Below, piece by piece: positions 10,049 through 19,181 of a DNA stretch of 64,000 nt. The translations under genes and the position numbers were made by a program. Source of the stretch: Saprospiraceae bacterium (GTDB taxonomy: Bacteria; Bacteroidota; Bacteroidia; Chitinophagales; Saprospiraceae); NCBI GenBank assembly GCA_028285545.1, contig JANQPA010000100.1, forward strand, positions 1 through 64,000, written 5' to 3'. Within the stretch, counting starts at the first letter, position 1. The number at the start of each line of letters is the position of its first letter. The notes under the pieces were generated by a model. It saw nothing but the letters and a program-made list of their open reading frames with translations. It ran no database searches and had not been told where the DNA came from.

Positions 10049-11317
10049 TTATGCTTGCACCCTTGCCTTCGCTCTTTTGGCTCTTCTGTTCATATTTGAC
10101 TCTAATACATAGTGATCAATTAGAGGAGCAAATACATTCATAAACAAAATAGCCAGCATCCAGCCTTCAGGATATGCAGGGTTTAGTACCCTTACAATCA
10201 TACCCACAAAGCCAATAAGGAAGCCATAGAACCACTTTCCTATATTGGTTGAGGAGGCCGTTACCGGATCCGTAGCCATAAAGGCCATAGCAAAGAAGAA
10301 ACTTCCCATGTAAAACTGATAATACCAGGGTACTTCCATAAAAGGAGTGGCTCCCCAGGCATTTAGCAATAAAGACATGGTTACTGCTCCCAAAAACATG
10401 GACAACATAATTCTCCAACTGGCAATTCCGGTAACCAATAAAAACAAGGCACCTGCAAGAATAAATGGCTTAGAGGTCTCACCAATAGATCCGGGAATCG
10501 TTCCCCAAAGCATTTGTGAACTGGTATAAGTATTGGTTACTGCTTCCCAGCCCCCCTGGAAAGCCAGGCTCAATGGTGTAGCCCCAGTATACCCATCCAC
10601 AACGGTGGCCGCTGCATCAAAGGTTGACCAGCCCAATCCTTCAAAGAGGGGATTAAAGACACTCATGTGTATCCAGCCGTAATCAGCAGCTGATCCCGCT
10701 CCGGTAGATGCTAAACCAGAAACCCAAACCTCATCACCAGAGATATAAGTCGGGTAGGCAAAGAAAACGAATACCCGAGCCAATAAAGCGACGTTAAGAA
10801 TATTCATTCCAGTTCCACCAAAAGCTTCCTTCCCAATCCATACAGCAAAAGCAACGGAAAGAGCCAAAATCCACATCGGAATGTCAGGTGGCATGATTAA
10901 AGGAATCAAAGCACCTGAAACCAGGAAGCCTTCCTCAATTCCATGCCCTTTTTTCCAGGCATAATAAAATTCAATCCCCAGTCCTACGACATGTGTTACC
11001 ACAAATATGGGCAACATCTGGATCAAACCATATATTAATTTAAGGTGGAAACCATCAAAAAGGCCGGTATGCATGCCTAGTGCTACATAATGTTGATGGC
11101 CGATATTGTAAGTGCCAAAAACGTAACAAAGCTGCAAAGCCAATACCACATGTACCATCGTTCGCTTCAGATCCATCCCGTCTCGAATATGAACGCCTCC
11201 TTTTGTGGTATGATTAGGAGAAAAAGCAAAAGTAAAAAACCCATCAAAAAGAGTATGTCCAAGTGTTCCTTTTTTGGGTTCCATTTTATGGAAAAATTGC
11301 AATAACCTTTTTTTCAT
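10049..11317 (-). CDS. nqrB: Na+-translocating NADH:quinone reductase subunit B
   Basis: A 422-residue membrane subunit with about ten helices. It carries the covalent FMN site GYTGATPLSLA, with Thr247 as the flavin-bearing residue by homology, and binds riboflavin in known complexes. MDPV-like segments (FMATDPVTASSTNIGKWFYG) and the GKEAFGGTGMNI motif are typical. It is thought to form the main Na+ path. It is the second gene of the operon, 29 bp after nqrA. Confidence 0.97.
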   Translation of the reverse strand: MKKRLLQFFHKMEPKKGTLGHTLFDGFFTFAFSPNHTTKGGVHIRDGMDLKRTMVHVVLALQLCYVFGTYNIGHQHYVALGMHTGLFDGFHLKLIYGLIQMLPIFVVTHVVGLGIEFYYAWKKGHGIEEGFLVSGALIPLIMPPDIPMWILALSVAFAVWIGKEAFGGTGMNILNVALLARVFVFFAYPTYISGDEVWVSGLASTGAGSAADYGWIHMSVFNPLFEGLGWSTFDAAATVVDGYTGATPLSLAFQGGWEAVTNTYTSSQMLWGTIPGSIGETSKPFILAGALFLLVTGIASWRIMLSMFLGAVTMSLLLNAWGATPFMEVPWYYQFYMGSFFFAMAFMATDPVTASSTNIGKWFYGFLIGFVGMIVRVLNPAYPEGWMLAILFMNVFAPLIDHYVLESNMNRRAKRAKARVQA

Positions 11318-11346
11318 TATGCTGACTTTTCTTTTTTTCTAATATG

Positions 11347-12981
11347 TTATCCTTGCTCCCTCATTAAATCCAATCCCTCTCGTAAAATCTGTTGGAGTGG
11401 CTGCTTGGAAGTACATACAAACTCACAAAGAGCAATATCTTCTTCTACCAGTTCATTAATTCCCAAGCCTTCCATTCTTTCCAAATCGTTGACAATTATA
11501 TTTTTCATCAAATGCTGTACATAAATGTCCATTGGAAGTACAGATTCATATTGTCCAGTAACTACAAATGCACGTTTTTCACCATGCATGTTGGTATCCG
11601 CTTTAAAATTTAAACCGGGGAAGAGAAAGTTCGGAAAGGTTCTGGAAATGCTAGGTCTTGCTTTAAAAGGCAATAACCAACCAAACATTTCGTAATAATC
11701 TCCTTCCTCCAGAACAGTCAGCTGATCATCAAAAATATCCAGAAACTGATCCTGGCTCTTAGATTTTCCTGAAAGGACATCACCTGATACCATTCGAACA
11801 TGATCATTGGATAAATTATCTTTAATAAGATCTCCAACTTTTGCGCCGATATAAGTCTTTATGTATTTAGGACGTTCTAACTCCGCTCCTACTACTGCCA
11901 CCACACGTTCAGCATTAAACTGCTGTTCTGTGAATAATTTACCCAAGGTAATTACATCCTGTACTCCCAAAGTCCAAACCTTATCCGTACCCACAATAGG
12001 ATCAGTATTATGAATTTGGACACCGACATTTCCAGCGGGGTGCTTTCCAATAAACCATTGCAACTCTACTCCACTGGCTTCTGTAAATACCGATGAAGGA
12101 GCTTCTTCTCCATTTCCATTAAGGCCAAGATAAACTTTGCCTTCAGTAAGCATATTTAATACATCTAATCCCTTTTGGAAATCTTCTCCTTTACCTTCGA
12201 CAACTAAGTTTAAATTAGGAGATAAAGGCGCGGAATCAAAAGTGGTGATGAAGATATCTCTTGGAGTTTCATTAAAATCTGCCACTACATTGAAAGGACG
12301 TTGGCGAATCAAAGGCCATGCTCCACTTTCCAATAAATAGTTAACAAGCTCTTCTCTTGAAGCCTTATCCAGATCAATGGCATCGTAAGAGCGATATTTC
12401 ATTTCTTTATCCGCCAGAATAACTACTTCCGTAATAGCTCTTTTTTCCCCTCGGTTCACAGCAATAACCTCTCCACTAACAGGGGAACAATATTTTATCT
12501 CAGGGACTTTTTTGTCGAAAAAGATTGGATCTCCAGCCTTTACGTCGTCCCCAATTTCAACGAGTAACTTGGGAATGGGTGACAAACCAATAAAATTGGG
12601 TGGCTGAACAGCAAAAGTAGTTATTTCCGTTTCTTCAATTACTTCGTTGGCACCTCCCTCCAAAAGGATATCATAACCTTTTTTCAAAATTACGGATCGA
12701 TTATTGTCTACATATTTTGGCAGTTTTTTAGGAAAAATTTCATTTAGCCGTGGAAATACGCCAAAATTAGCTGAACTTTTATCCGCCCCACTCTGACGAG
12801 CTTCAATAGCCAATAGGTTATCAGAAACTTGAATGATTAGGCCTAAAAATATAATTACTGCTATAGCAAGCAATATATAAACCACATAGCTTCCACCACT
12901 TGTCTCAGTCTGTGCCAAAAGTGGTGTCGAGGAAAGTAACAAACCAGCTATTAAAATGGATTGGTTTACTCTGACTTTCAT
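11347..12981 (-). CDS. nqrA: Na+-translocating NADH:quinone reductase subunit A, N-terminally extended
   Basis: A 544-residue version of a subunit that is usually about 445 residues and peripheral on the cytoplasmic side. The conserved NqrA part begins near residue 98 (KKGYDILLEGGANEVI) and includes the biotin/RnfC-like hammerhead fold (SPVSGEVIAVNRGEKRAI) and the C-terminal CEFVCTSKQPLQQILREGLD segment. The first 97 residues hold a signal-peptide-like stretch ending near LLAQ and a second hydrophobic helix (about 31-52), which could tether the subunit to the membrane with its C-terminus in the cytoplasm. It is first in the operon with a roughly 95-bp leader. No later ATG with better context is obvious, so the extension seems real. 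Confidence 0.93.
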   Translation of the reverse strand: MKVRVNQSILIAGLLLSSTPLLAQTETSGGSYVVYILLAIAVIIFLGLIIQVSDNLLAIEARQSGADKSSANFGVFPRLNEIFPKKLPKYVDNNRSVILKKGYDILLEGGANEVIEETEITTFAVQPPNFIGLSPIPKLLVEIGDDVKAGDPIFFDKKVPEIKYCSPVSGEVIAVNRGEKRAITEVVILADKEMKYRSYDAIDLDKASREELVNYLLESGAWPLIRQRPFNVVADFNETPRDIFITTFDSAPLSPNLNLVVEGKGEDFQKGLDVLNMLTEGKVYLGLNGNGEEAPSSVFTEASGVELQWFIGKHPAGNVGVQIHNTDPIVGTDKVWTLGVQDVITLGKLFTEQQFNAERVVAVVGAELERPKYIKTYIGAKVGDLIKDNLSNDHVRMVSGDVLSGKSKSQDQFLDIFDDQLTVLEEGDYYEMFGWLLPFKARPSISRTFPNFLFPGLNFKADTNMHGEKRAFVVTGQYESVLPMDIYVQHLMKNIIVNDLERMEGLGINELVEEDIALCEFVCTSKQPLQQILREGLDLMREQG

Positions 12982-13079
12982 TATTTAAAATTCTTGTTTG
13001 ATCTCAAATTCTTTCTGTTCTACAACAACAAAATGATGAGATCGTTTGCGATCAATTAGATGTCAAGTTAAAATCACCG

Positions 13080-13087
13080 CAAATATA
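13080..13087 (-). promoter_or_regulatory. nqr promoter -7 element
   Basis: TATATTTG on the minus strand (13087-13080) fits the Bacteroidota TAnnTTTG -7 box about 100 bp before nqrA. I see no convincing -33 TTG at the right distance. A small hairpin, GATCG TTTG CGATC (13040-13053), lies in the predicted leader. Confidence 0.45.
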
Positions 13088-13179
13088 TAAACCTTTTCCA
13101 GGAATTTTGAGAAGAGAAAATAGGCAAAATGCCCTGAGAGCTTATTTAGATCAATTCTAAATAAAAAATAAAGCCTTTT

Positions 13180-13320
13180 AGATGTGCAAATGTGTAGATG
13201 TGAAGATGTGCAGATGTGCACATGGCTAGATTTGCAAATTAAAAATCACAGTATCCCAGAATTATAGAATTATAATATCAAACAATCTGCACATTTACCA
13301 ATCTGCACATTTACTCATTT
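13180..13320. repeat. word-repeat hairpin (GATGTGCA type)
   Basis: The left arm (about 13180-13235) is built from degenerate copies of GATGTGCA and GATGTG. The right arm (about 13283-13320) carries the complement (AATCTGCACATTT twice) and runs into the end of pnuC. Together they can fold into a long imperfect stem. The rest of the 12982-13310 gap holds only the nqr leader and promoter. Similar right-arm text occurs beside the stops of the RNase R (30659) and DUF4856-like (39923) genes. Confidence 0.7.
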
Positions 13321-13913
13321 AGTAAGGTTTTCTTCCAATTGTAGTAAGCATAAATAGCCATAATGGTATAAATCAGCATCAACAAACTATATAAATATAG
13401 TTCTCTACTCCAATAAAGACCAATTGATACCATATCTATAACAACCCAATAAATCCAGGTTTCGAGAATTTTGCGAGTGGTCATATAGGTGGCTATAAAA
13501 CTAAATATAGTGGTGTGGGCATCAATTAAGGGCATTTTAGCATCCGTATACTGGCGTAAAATAAAAGCCAGCGCCAACGACAACAACACTCCTGAAAATA
13601 TAGCGAAAAAATGATGTGACCACTTCCAGCGACTTATTTCTAAGATTTCCTTAGCATTGGGTCCCTTTTTCCAGCTATACCAGCCATAAAATCCAGCAAT
13701 AACATAATAGAAATATAGGAAGGACTCGGCGTACAATTTTGAAAAATAGAATACATAAATACTCAAAATAGAGCTGACAATCCCAAAAAACCAGCACCAA
13801 ATATTTTCTCGGGCGGCAAGAAATATATAAAGCACTCCTGTAATTACAGCATATAATTCAGCCCAATGCATTTGGAGAAGGGCATCTCCTATATTGTCAA
13901 TTATTCCAGCCAT
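13311..13913 (-). CDS. pnuC: PnuC-type nicotinamide riboside transporter
   Basis: A 200-residue membrane protein with about seven helices. It has the PnuC signatures near the N-terminus (ENIWCWFFGIVSSILSIYVF) and the FYGWYSWKKG motif; a WIYWVVIDMVSIGLYWSREL segment lies near 150-170. PnuC proteins let nicotinamide riboside, or thiamine or riboflavin in PnuT and PnuX relatives, enter by facilitated diffusion. There is no adjacent NadR or thiamine gene, so the vitamin is uncertain. It is flanked by repeat elements on both sides, with the TTATTGGG array directly upstream of its start. Confidence 0.88.
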   Translation of the reverse strand: MAGIIDNIGDALLQMHWAELYAVITGVLYIFLAARENIWCWFFGIVSSILSIYVFYFSKLYAESFLYFYYVIAGFYGWYSWKKGPNAKEILEISRWKWSHHFFAIFSGVLLSLALAFILRQYTDAKMPLIDAHTTIFSFIATYMTTRKILETWIYWVVIDMVSIGLYWSRELYLYSLLMLIYTIMAIYAYYNWKKTLLNE

Positions 13914-14051
13914 TTTAGGTTATTAGGTTATTAGGTTATTGCCTGTCTACCGACAGGTAGAGGTTATTGGGTTATTGGGTTATTGGGTTATTGGGTTATT
14001 GGGTTATTGGGTTATTGGGTTATTGGGTTATTGGGTTATTGGGTTATTGGG
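13914..14051. repeat. TTATTRGG tandem octamer array
   Basis: Eleven exact head-to-tail copies of TTATTGGG fill 13964-14051. Two copies and a fraction of the variant TTATTAGG lie at 13920-13940, separated from the main array by a 20-bp palindromic element. The array begins 7 bp upstream of the pnuC start codon, so it lies in the pnuC promoter or leader. Its length could vary by replication slippage. Confidence 0.9.
13941..13960 (+). repeat. 20-bp REP-like palindromic element, copy 1
   Basis: GCCTGTCTACCGACAGGTAG contains the palindrome CCTGTC-TACC-GACAGG. An exact reverse complement lies at 14155-14174, so the two copies bracket the octamer array and a terminator-like hairpin. Confidence 0.8.
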
Positions 14052-14073
14052 AAATAGTTAAATTTTAAAAGGT

Positions 14074-14110
14074 GTTCAAATGATTACTCATCCTGAACAC
14101 CTTTTAAATT
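14074..14110 (-). terminator. terminator-like hairpin before pnuC
   Basis: AAGGTGTTCA (14079-14088) pairs with TGAACACCTT (14095-14104), flanked by an A/T-rich tail on both sides. It lies after the OmpA-family gene on the minus strand and probably ends that transcript before the repeat array. Confidence 0.65.
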
Positions 14111-14154
14111 AAAAAAATAAGCTAAAATTTAACGATACTTACTAATGTGAACAT

Positions 14155-14174
14155 CTACCTGTCGGTAGACAGGC
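14155..14174 (-). repeat. 20-bp REP-like palindromic element, copy 2
   Basis: CTACCTGTCGGTAGACAGGC is the exact inverse of 13941-13960. It sits 8 bp beyond the stop of the OmpA-family gene. Confidence 0.8.
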
Positions 14175-14181
14175 GTGAACA

Positions 14182-16701
14182 CTATTTCGTAATATCAAAG
14201 CGATACCTCAATTTTTCGATAAAGGGATCTTCAGAATCCGGGATCTCATTATCCAGGAAGATGTCGATGTCTATAATTTCGGCTTCATCCTTTTCGGAGC
14301 TATCGAAGATGATCTTTAATTCAACCGTTTCGCCTGGTTTAATCTCATCCCAGTCTTTTTCAACCGTTGTGCATTCACAGACGGAGACTAGTGCAATTTT
14401 TGCCGTCTCATCTCCTTTATTGGTCACCCTGAAGGTATGCTCCCGTTTTTCTCCTTTTTTAACGCTACCAAAATTAATGGTACGATCATCAAACACCAAA
14501 ATTGGAACCCCCTCATAAATTTCTTTGCCACGAAGGGCTGAAAGCGGGCTAATTTTAATCTTTTCACCTTCTTTATTGATAACCGTATTAGGATCATCAG
14601 TTTTTTGCAGGCGTGCTCTCTTTATAACAATGCTGGTGGGCCCTTCAATAATTTTAAATTCTGTTCGGCGATTAAAATCATGAGCCAATTCTCTCATTTC
14701 CTCATCAGGAAGACTATCAATAAAGCCAGGTGAAAGCACATCTCCAACCTCAAATAAATCTTTTGCAGCACTCATTCTGGAAGAAATAGTTTGAGGCACT
14801 TTTTCACCATAACCACGAGCTTGAATTCGATCTGCACTTACACCTTTATTAACCAGCCAGTTTCTGGCAGATTCTGCCCTTCTCTGGGAAAGTCTTTCAT
14901 TATAAGGATCTTCTCCTCTATAATCGGTATGAGATCGCATCTCGATCTTCATTTCAGGATATTGATTCAGAAGTTCCAGAATAAAGTTTAAATCTGGTTC
15001 CGCTTCTGGTTTAATATCTGATTTATTAAAATCATACAATATATTTTCCAGTACAATAGCTTCTTCTATGGTAATGGTATCAAACTCAGGTTCTTCGGTT
15101 TCTACAACCACTGGTGGTTTTTCGACAGGTATTTGTCTTAAATAAAACCTATGCTCATAGGTCTTAGTTTCTGTTAAGCCAATGGTGCTAATAGTGGTAG
15201 AGTCTGGAAAATATCCATCGCGGGTGGCTACTATTTTATAAGGTAACTCTAAGCCCAGGCCATAATCAAATCGATTTCCCTGTTCCTGAGTTTGGGAGTT
15301 AGTATTGTAGGTTGTTGTCTCAATTAATTGTACTGTTCCTCCAATTAGAGGCTTTCTATTTTCATCAAAAACACCTACTACCAGATTGGCTTCAATTTTA
15401 TCGATATCAAAATAGTAGATATCATCACAGCAGGTTTTGCTCTTAACGGAGCGGCCTCCTTCCCGGTTTGATAATAACAAACCTGAATACCCGTCTTCAT
15501 CTAACATGAAATATTTATCGTCTACCAAAGTATTATAGCCGGGCCCCATGTTTCTGGGCTCACTCCATTTTACACCATCCCAAGTGGTATAAAAGATATC
15601 ATATCCTCCATATCCCGGATGCCCATCCGAACTGAAATAAAGGGTTCCATCTTTATAAAATGGAGTAATTTCATTACCTACTGTATTGATTTTGGCACCC
15701 AAATTAACGGGTTCACCAAAAACACCTTCTCCTCTATGAGTAGCATAGAAAAGATCCAGTTGACCTTCTCCTCCTCCCATATCAGATACAAAAAAGAGAA
15801 CTTCATTACCAAATAATTCTCCCATGGCGGGATGCTTAATTAGGAAGTCTCCATTAATACCAACTACTTCTTCTGCTCCGGCCCAATTGCCATCACCACC
15901 AACACTAAAATACAAGCGGCTATCTGAAACGGAATTCCCCATAAGTACAGCTCTTGTGAAGTACATGGTTTTCCCGTCCTTGGATAAGGCCACTCCAGAG
16001 CTATTAACATCAGGACGATTTACTTCATTGCCAAGAGGACTAGCTTTTTCCCAGCCTTTATCTCCGCGCTTGGACACCATTATTTTAGCGTGATATTCAT
16101 CGCTGTTTTCATCTACTTCAATAATTTCATCAGTATCAAAGCCAACAAAATACATCAGCTCTCCTGTTCGATTAAGAGTGGCGGCATACTCCGAAGTACG
16201 GGTATTAATTTTATTTCCTGCATTGACCAGGGCAACATCAGGCTCCACATTTCGATTGCTTTGTGCCATCTCTATTCCTGTCAATTCTGCTTGAGCCAAT
16301 TCTTTTTTGACGGCATCCTCCGTTTCTGCAATAAACTGTTGAAACTCGATAACGGCATCCTCATATTTTCCATTCATTTTTAAGGAGCGGGCGTACTCAA
16401 ATCGTAGCTCCCCCCACTTATTCTTCTTATCTCTCCTTAAGATACGGCTATACCAACTTTCTGCACGGTTATAATCTCTAAGCTTGTAATGCATTTCAGC
16501 AATAAAAGGAAGCAACTCCTGATCACTGCTTTCATCATAGGCTTTTTCATACCATTCCAGAGCCCTGTAATAGTCTTTAAGTCCATATTGCTCTTCTGCG
16601 ATTAAGAGCATGGTTTCGTATGAAGTTTCTCTTAAAGGCTGAGCCTGAAGAAAGGAAATACATAAAAAACTGATTATGGAGAGTAAACATACGCGTTTCA
16701 T
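14182..16701 (-). CDS. OmpA-family protein with TPR, PD40 and C-terminal DUF1573-like domain
   Basis: An 839-residue exported protein. After a signal peptide (ending near LQAQ) come TPR-like repeats (about 28-140), PD40/WD40-like beta-propeller repeats (about 170-410, with GGYDIFYTTWDG and LYFSSDGHPGYGG), and a carboxypeptidase-regulatory-like segment (about 430-510). An OmpA peptidoglycan-binding domain follows (about 545-640, FNKSDIKPEAEPDLNFIL and RGYGEKVP). This order is that of PorE-like proteins linked to type IX secretion and gliding. Unusually, the last 100 residues add a DUF1573-like immunoglobulin fold (FGSVKKGEKREHTFRVTNKG, CECTTVEKDW). It precedes, or is co-transcribed after, the PorP/SprF gene. 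Domain calls are by eye. Confidence 0.92.
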   Translation of the reverse strand: MKRVCLLSIISFLCISFLQAQPLRETSYETMLLIAEEQYGLKDYYRALEWYEKAYDESSDQELLPFIAEMHYKLRDYNRAESWYSRILRRDKKNKWGELRFEYARSLKMNGKYEDAVIEFQQFIAETEDAVKKELAQAELTGIEMAQSNRNVEPDVALVNAGNKINTRTSEYAATLNRTGELMYFVGFDTDEIIEVDENSDEYHAKIMVSKRGDKGWEKASPLGNEVNRPDVNSSGVALSKDGKTMYFTRAVLMGNSVSDSRLYFSVGGDGNWAGAEEVVGINGDFLIKHPAMGELFGNEVLFFVSDMGGGEGQLDLFYATHRGEGVFGEPVNLGAKINTVGNEITPFYKDGTLYFSSDGHPGYGGYDIFYTTWDGVKWSEPRNMGPGYNTLVDDKYFMLDEDGYSGLLLSNREGGRSVKSKTCCDDIYYFDIDKIEANLVVGVFDENRKPLIGGTVQLIETTTYNTNSQTQEQGNRFDYGLGLELPYKIVATRDGYFPDSTTISTIGLTETKTYEHRFYLRQIPVEKPPVVVETEEPEFDTITIEEAIVLENILYDFNKSDIKPEAEPDLNFILELLNQYPEMKIEMRSHTDYRGEDPYNERLSQRRAESARNWLVNKGVSADRIQARGYGEKVPQTISSRMSAAKDLFEVGDVLSPGFIDSLPDEEMRELAHDFNRRTEFKIIEGPTSIVIKRARLQKTDDPNTVINKEGEKIKISPLSALRGKEIYEGVPILVFDDRTINFGSVKKGEKREHTFRVTNKGDETAKIALVSVCECTTVEKDWDEIKPGETVELKIIFDSSEKDEAEIIDIDIFLDNEIPDSEDPFIEKLRYRFDITK

Positions 16702-16792
16702 AGCGTCTGATTTTGATGGTTTTATATGAATGTCTAATACTGTAACGTAAAATTGCCTTTTTTTTTCTATAACAAGATGTTAAAAACTGTTA

Positions 16793-17830
16793 TCAAAATT
16801 CCGGGCAAATAATGGCTTGCTTTACGGTAGGTTTCTGAAATATCTTAATAATATAATAGGCTGCCAGCTCAAAACCACCCAAAGAGTTTGTTGCCGTACT
16901 CAATGAAGAAACATTAAAGTCATAGGCTAGTCCTACTCTCAGATCATTAATTTGAGCCCCAATCATCAATTCAACAGCATCTCCTACCCGAAATCCTGGT
17001 CCTGCCAGCAACTCAATATCATCATTGATTTGGTACCCAGCAAGCCCCTGTAGGCCAATTTCAAAAGTTCCGGTAGTAGTCTGGGCAAGAAACGAAGGGG
17101 TAATACTCCATTGTTCATTGACCTGACGTTTCCAACGTCCATGTGCGTTAATCGTAATCGGGCGTTTTTTATCATCCAGATCTCCTCTACCTGTAGAAAG
17201 TAAACTATAACCAGACTGAGGAATGTGTCCTACTGCCAATCCTACTTCGACAGTATTGTTCTCATCCACAGCAGAGCGAAACAATAATCCTGCATTAACA
17301 TCTAGATAGGATTTTTTCTCTGCAAAACTTGCATCCTGAGATTGTAGAGTAGGGCCAAAACTCCCTCCATTAACCTCAAACTGATCCCCAAGAATTAATT
17401 TTCTCTGATCAAATCTCCGTGTCATTGAGCCTGCTTGAACTCCAAGGGTAAGGACATTCTTCCCTCTTTTATCGAGAGCTGCATGATATGCAGCTGTAAT
17501 TAAAGTTCCTTGATTACGGAGATTAAGTGATCCTGCTTTGTCATTTACGGTAACAATTCCTATACCCACCCAATCATTCTTTCGGAATCCTCTAACGATA
17601 GGTGCATCAATATAAAAGGCAGGAGTGGTAAACTGATCATCTATAAAGCTTGCCCACTGATCCCTATAGATGGCTCCTATTCTGGCTGTCCCATAGAAGG
17701 AGCCTGCAAGAGCAGGATTCAGGGTAAGAGGAGACATATTATACATGGTAAAGTGGATATCCTGTGCTTTTACCCACCCCACGGTCAACATTAACATAAA
17801 TGAACAAAATAGTAGTCTAAGTAACTTCAT
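16793..17830 (-). CDS. PorP/SprF-family outer membrane protein
   Basis: A 345-residue beta-barrel protein with a signal peptide (ending near VKAQ). The start of the mature part, DIHFTMYNMSPLTLNPALAGSF, is the signature of the PorP/SprF family that partners PorE/OmpA-like proteins. Aromatic-rich alternating strands run to the C-terminus. Known members help assemble type IX secretion or export particular adhesins such as SprB. It lies 91 bp upstream of the OmpA-family gene on the same strand, so the two are likely one operon. Which secreted protein it serves is unknown; none with a type IX tail signal is visible here. Confidence 0.93.
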   Translation of the reverse strand: MKLLRLLFCSFMLMLTVGWVKAQDIHFTMYNMSPLTLNPALAGSFYGTARIGAIYRDQWASFIDDQFTTPAFYIDAPIVRGFRKNDWVGIGIVTVNDKAGSLNLRNQGTLITAAYHAALDKRGKNVLTLGVQAGSMTRRFDQRKLILGDQFEVNGGSFGPTLQSQDASFAEKKSYLDVNAGLLFRSAVDENNTVEVGLAVGHIPQSGYSLLSTGRGDLDDKKRPITINAHGRWKRQVNEQWSITPSFLAQTTTGTFEIGLQGLAGYQINDDIELLAGPGFRVGDAVELMIGAQINDLRVGLAYDFNVSSLSTATNSLGGFELAAYYIIKIFQKPTVKQAIICPEF

Positions 17831-17890
17831 TCGCCTGCTTTTTTAATATTTCTTTGCACTGTTCGCCAAAATATAGCTTTTTTTGAAAAA

Positions 17891-18910
17891 TTAATGATTT
17901 ATATCAATCCATTTAACAACCTCTTCCTCCGGAATATCCTCCATGCATTTAAAATGTCCCTTTGGGCATTTCTTAAAACCTATTTTTGAGCAGGGTCGAC
18001 AACCAAGGCCTTTTACTTCAATGCTATGGTTTTTGTCTATCCCCTGGGGGTAATATGGATACATACCAAATTCCGGAATAGTATTGCCCCATAAGGAAAT
18101 TATACTCTTTTCAAAGGCTGCCGCCATATGCATCAATCCTGTATCATGAGTAATTACCTGAAAAGACTGCCTAACTACAGAAGCTGATTCATTAAGTTTC
18201 AGTTGTCCACAAGCATTAATCACATGCTTGCCTGATTTTTCAACGATAAAATCTCCTGCCTCTGCTTCTGCTGGCCCTCCTAATAGAATAACAGGTAGCG
18301 ATATCTTTTTACAGATTCCAATTACTTTAGAAAGAGGTAAACGTTTAGTGGCATGTGCAGCCCCAATAACAAAAGCAATATAAGCAATTTCTTTCCCCTC
18401 CTGGATATGCAAATGTTGGTTTATGCTTGGGAAACGACTAAAAAAAGTTGGAATATCGACTTCTGATTCTGGAGGAATAAAATAATCAAGGCCCTGACCA
18501 TCATTTTTAACGCCCAATTCTGCTAAGATTTCCAAATTCCGGTCTACGATATGTTTATTGGGTAATCGATTAATCTTCAAATTTACAAGGAGCCACTTTT
18601 CCAAATTTATTTTATCAAAAGCTACGCTTTTTACTCCTAGCCCCCTTTTCACCTGGAAAGATCTTAAGTTTTTATGAAGATCGACCACCAGATCAAATTG
18701 TTCCGTTTTGAGTATGGGTAATACCTCTTTTACCTTTTTATCAATCGTATGCAAATGATCAATATATGGATTGGCTTCCAGGACTGCCTGAAATCGTTTC
18801 TTTGTCAAAAAATGAACCTCCGCTCCTAATTGCTTTTTAAGTGATCGGATGACAGGAGTAGTAAGAATGATATCCCCAATGGATGAAAATCGGATAATTA
18901 GTACCTTCAT
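17891..18910 (-). CDS. glycosyltransferase family 9 (heptosyltransferase-like)
   Basis: A 339-residue cytoplasmic GT-B enzyme of the ADP-heptose:LPS heptosyltransferase family. It begins with KVLIIRFSSIGDIILTTPVI and has the C-terminal donor-binding region THDTGLMHMAAAFEKSIISL followed by WGNT. It probably adds a heptose or similar sugar to the lipopolysaccharide core. The CRPCSKIGFKKCPKGHFKCM segment near the end is a Cys-rich patch often seen in these proteins. It is transcribed away from the lipoprotein gene upstream with a repeat-filled gap of 271 bp. An HldD-like epimerase for making ADP-heptose lies at the far end of this window. Confidence 0.93.
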   Translation of the reverse strand: MKVLIIRFSSIGDIILTTPVIRSLKKQLGAEVHFLTKKRFQAVLEANPYIDHLHTIDKKVKEVLPILKTEQFDLVVDLHKNLRSFQVKRGLGVKSVAFDKINLEKWLLVNLKINRLPNKHIVDRNLEILAELGVKNDGQGLDYFIPPESEVDIPTFFSRFPSINQHLHIQEGKEIAYIAFVIGAAHATKRLPLSKVIGICKKISLPVILLGGPAEAEAGDFIVEKSGKHVINACGQLKLNESASVVRQSFQVITHDTGLMHMAAAFEKSIISLWGNTIPEFGMYPYYPQGIDKNHSIEVKGLGCRPCSKIGFKKCPKGHFKCMEDIPEEEVVKWIDINH

Positions 18911-18945
18911 TAGTTTTTCTTAGAATCGAGGTCCTAAAGGTATTA

Positions 18946-19180
18946 AAATTGTTCCAGGGTTCCAGAGTTCCGGGGTTCCGGGGCTAAGGGATTTGGTTTA
19001 TTGAAGGATTAGTTGCTTATTTGAGCTTTACTTTCACACAGGTATTACTTATTCTGCAGATTGAAAAGAGAAATATCTGCGGAATTAGCGAAATCAGCGT
19101 GAGAAAAAAGCTCCAAATAACAGCAATCCCTCCATTTCACCAACCCAATACACGGAACCTCGGAACCATGGAACTCTAAA
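18946..19180. repeat. nested imperfect hairpin repeats (GGTTCC word and TCTCACGCAGA word)
   Basis: This gap has an outer pair of arms made of GGTTCC-like words (18951-18985, for example CCAGAGTTCCGGGGTTCCGG) and their complement (19154-19178). An inner degenerate inverted repeat runs at about 19010-19055 and 19073-19118. The inner right arm, read in reverse, matches text at 30436-30480 (TTTCTCACGCAGATTTCGCC), so this unit is dispersed. I see no gene here. Confidence 0.65.
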
Positions 19181-19181
19181 C

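Noticed and set aside
13914-14051. CRISPR array
   Set aside because: The repeat unit is only 8 bp with no spacers and no cas genes nearby; it is a simple tandem array.
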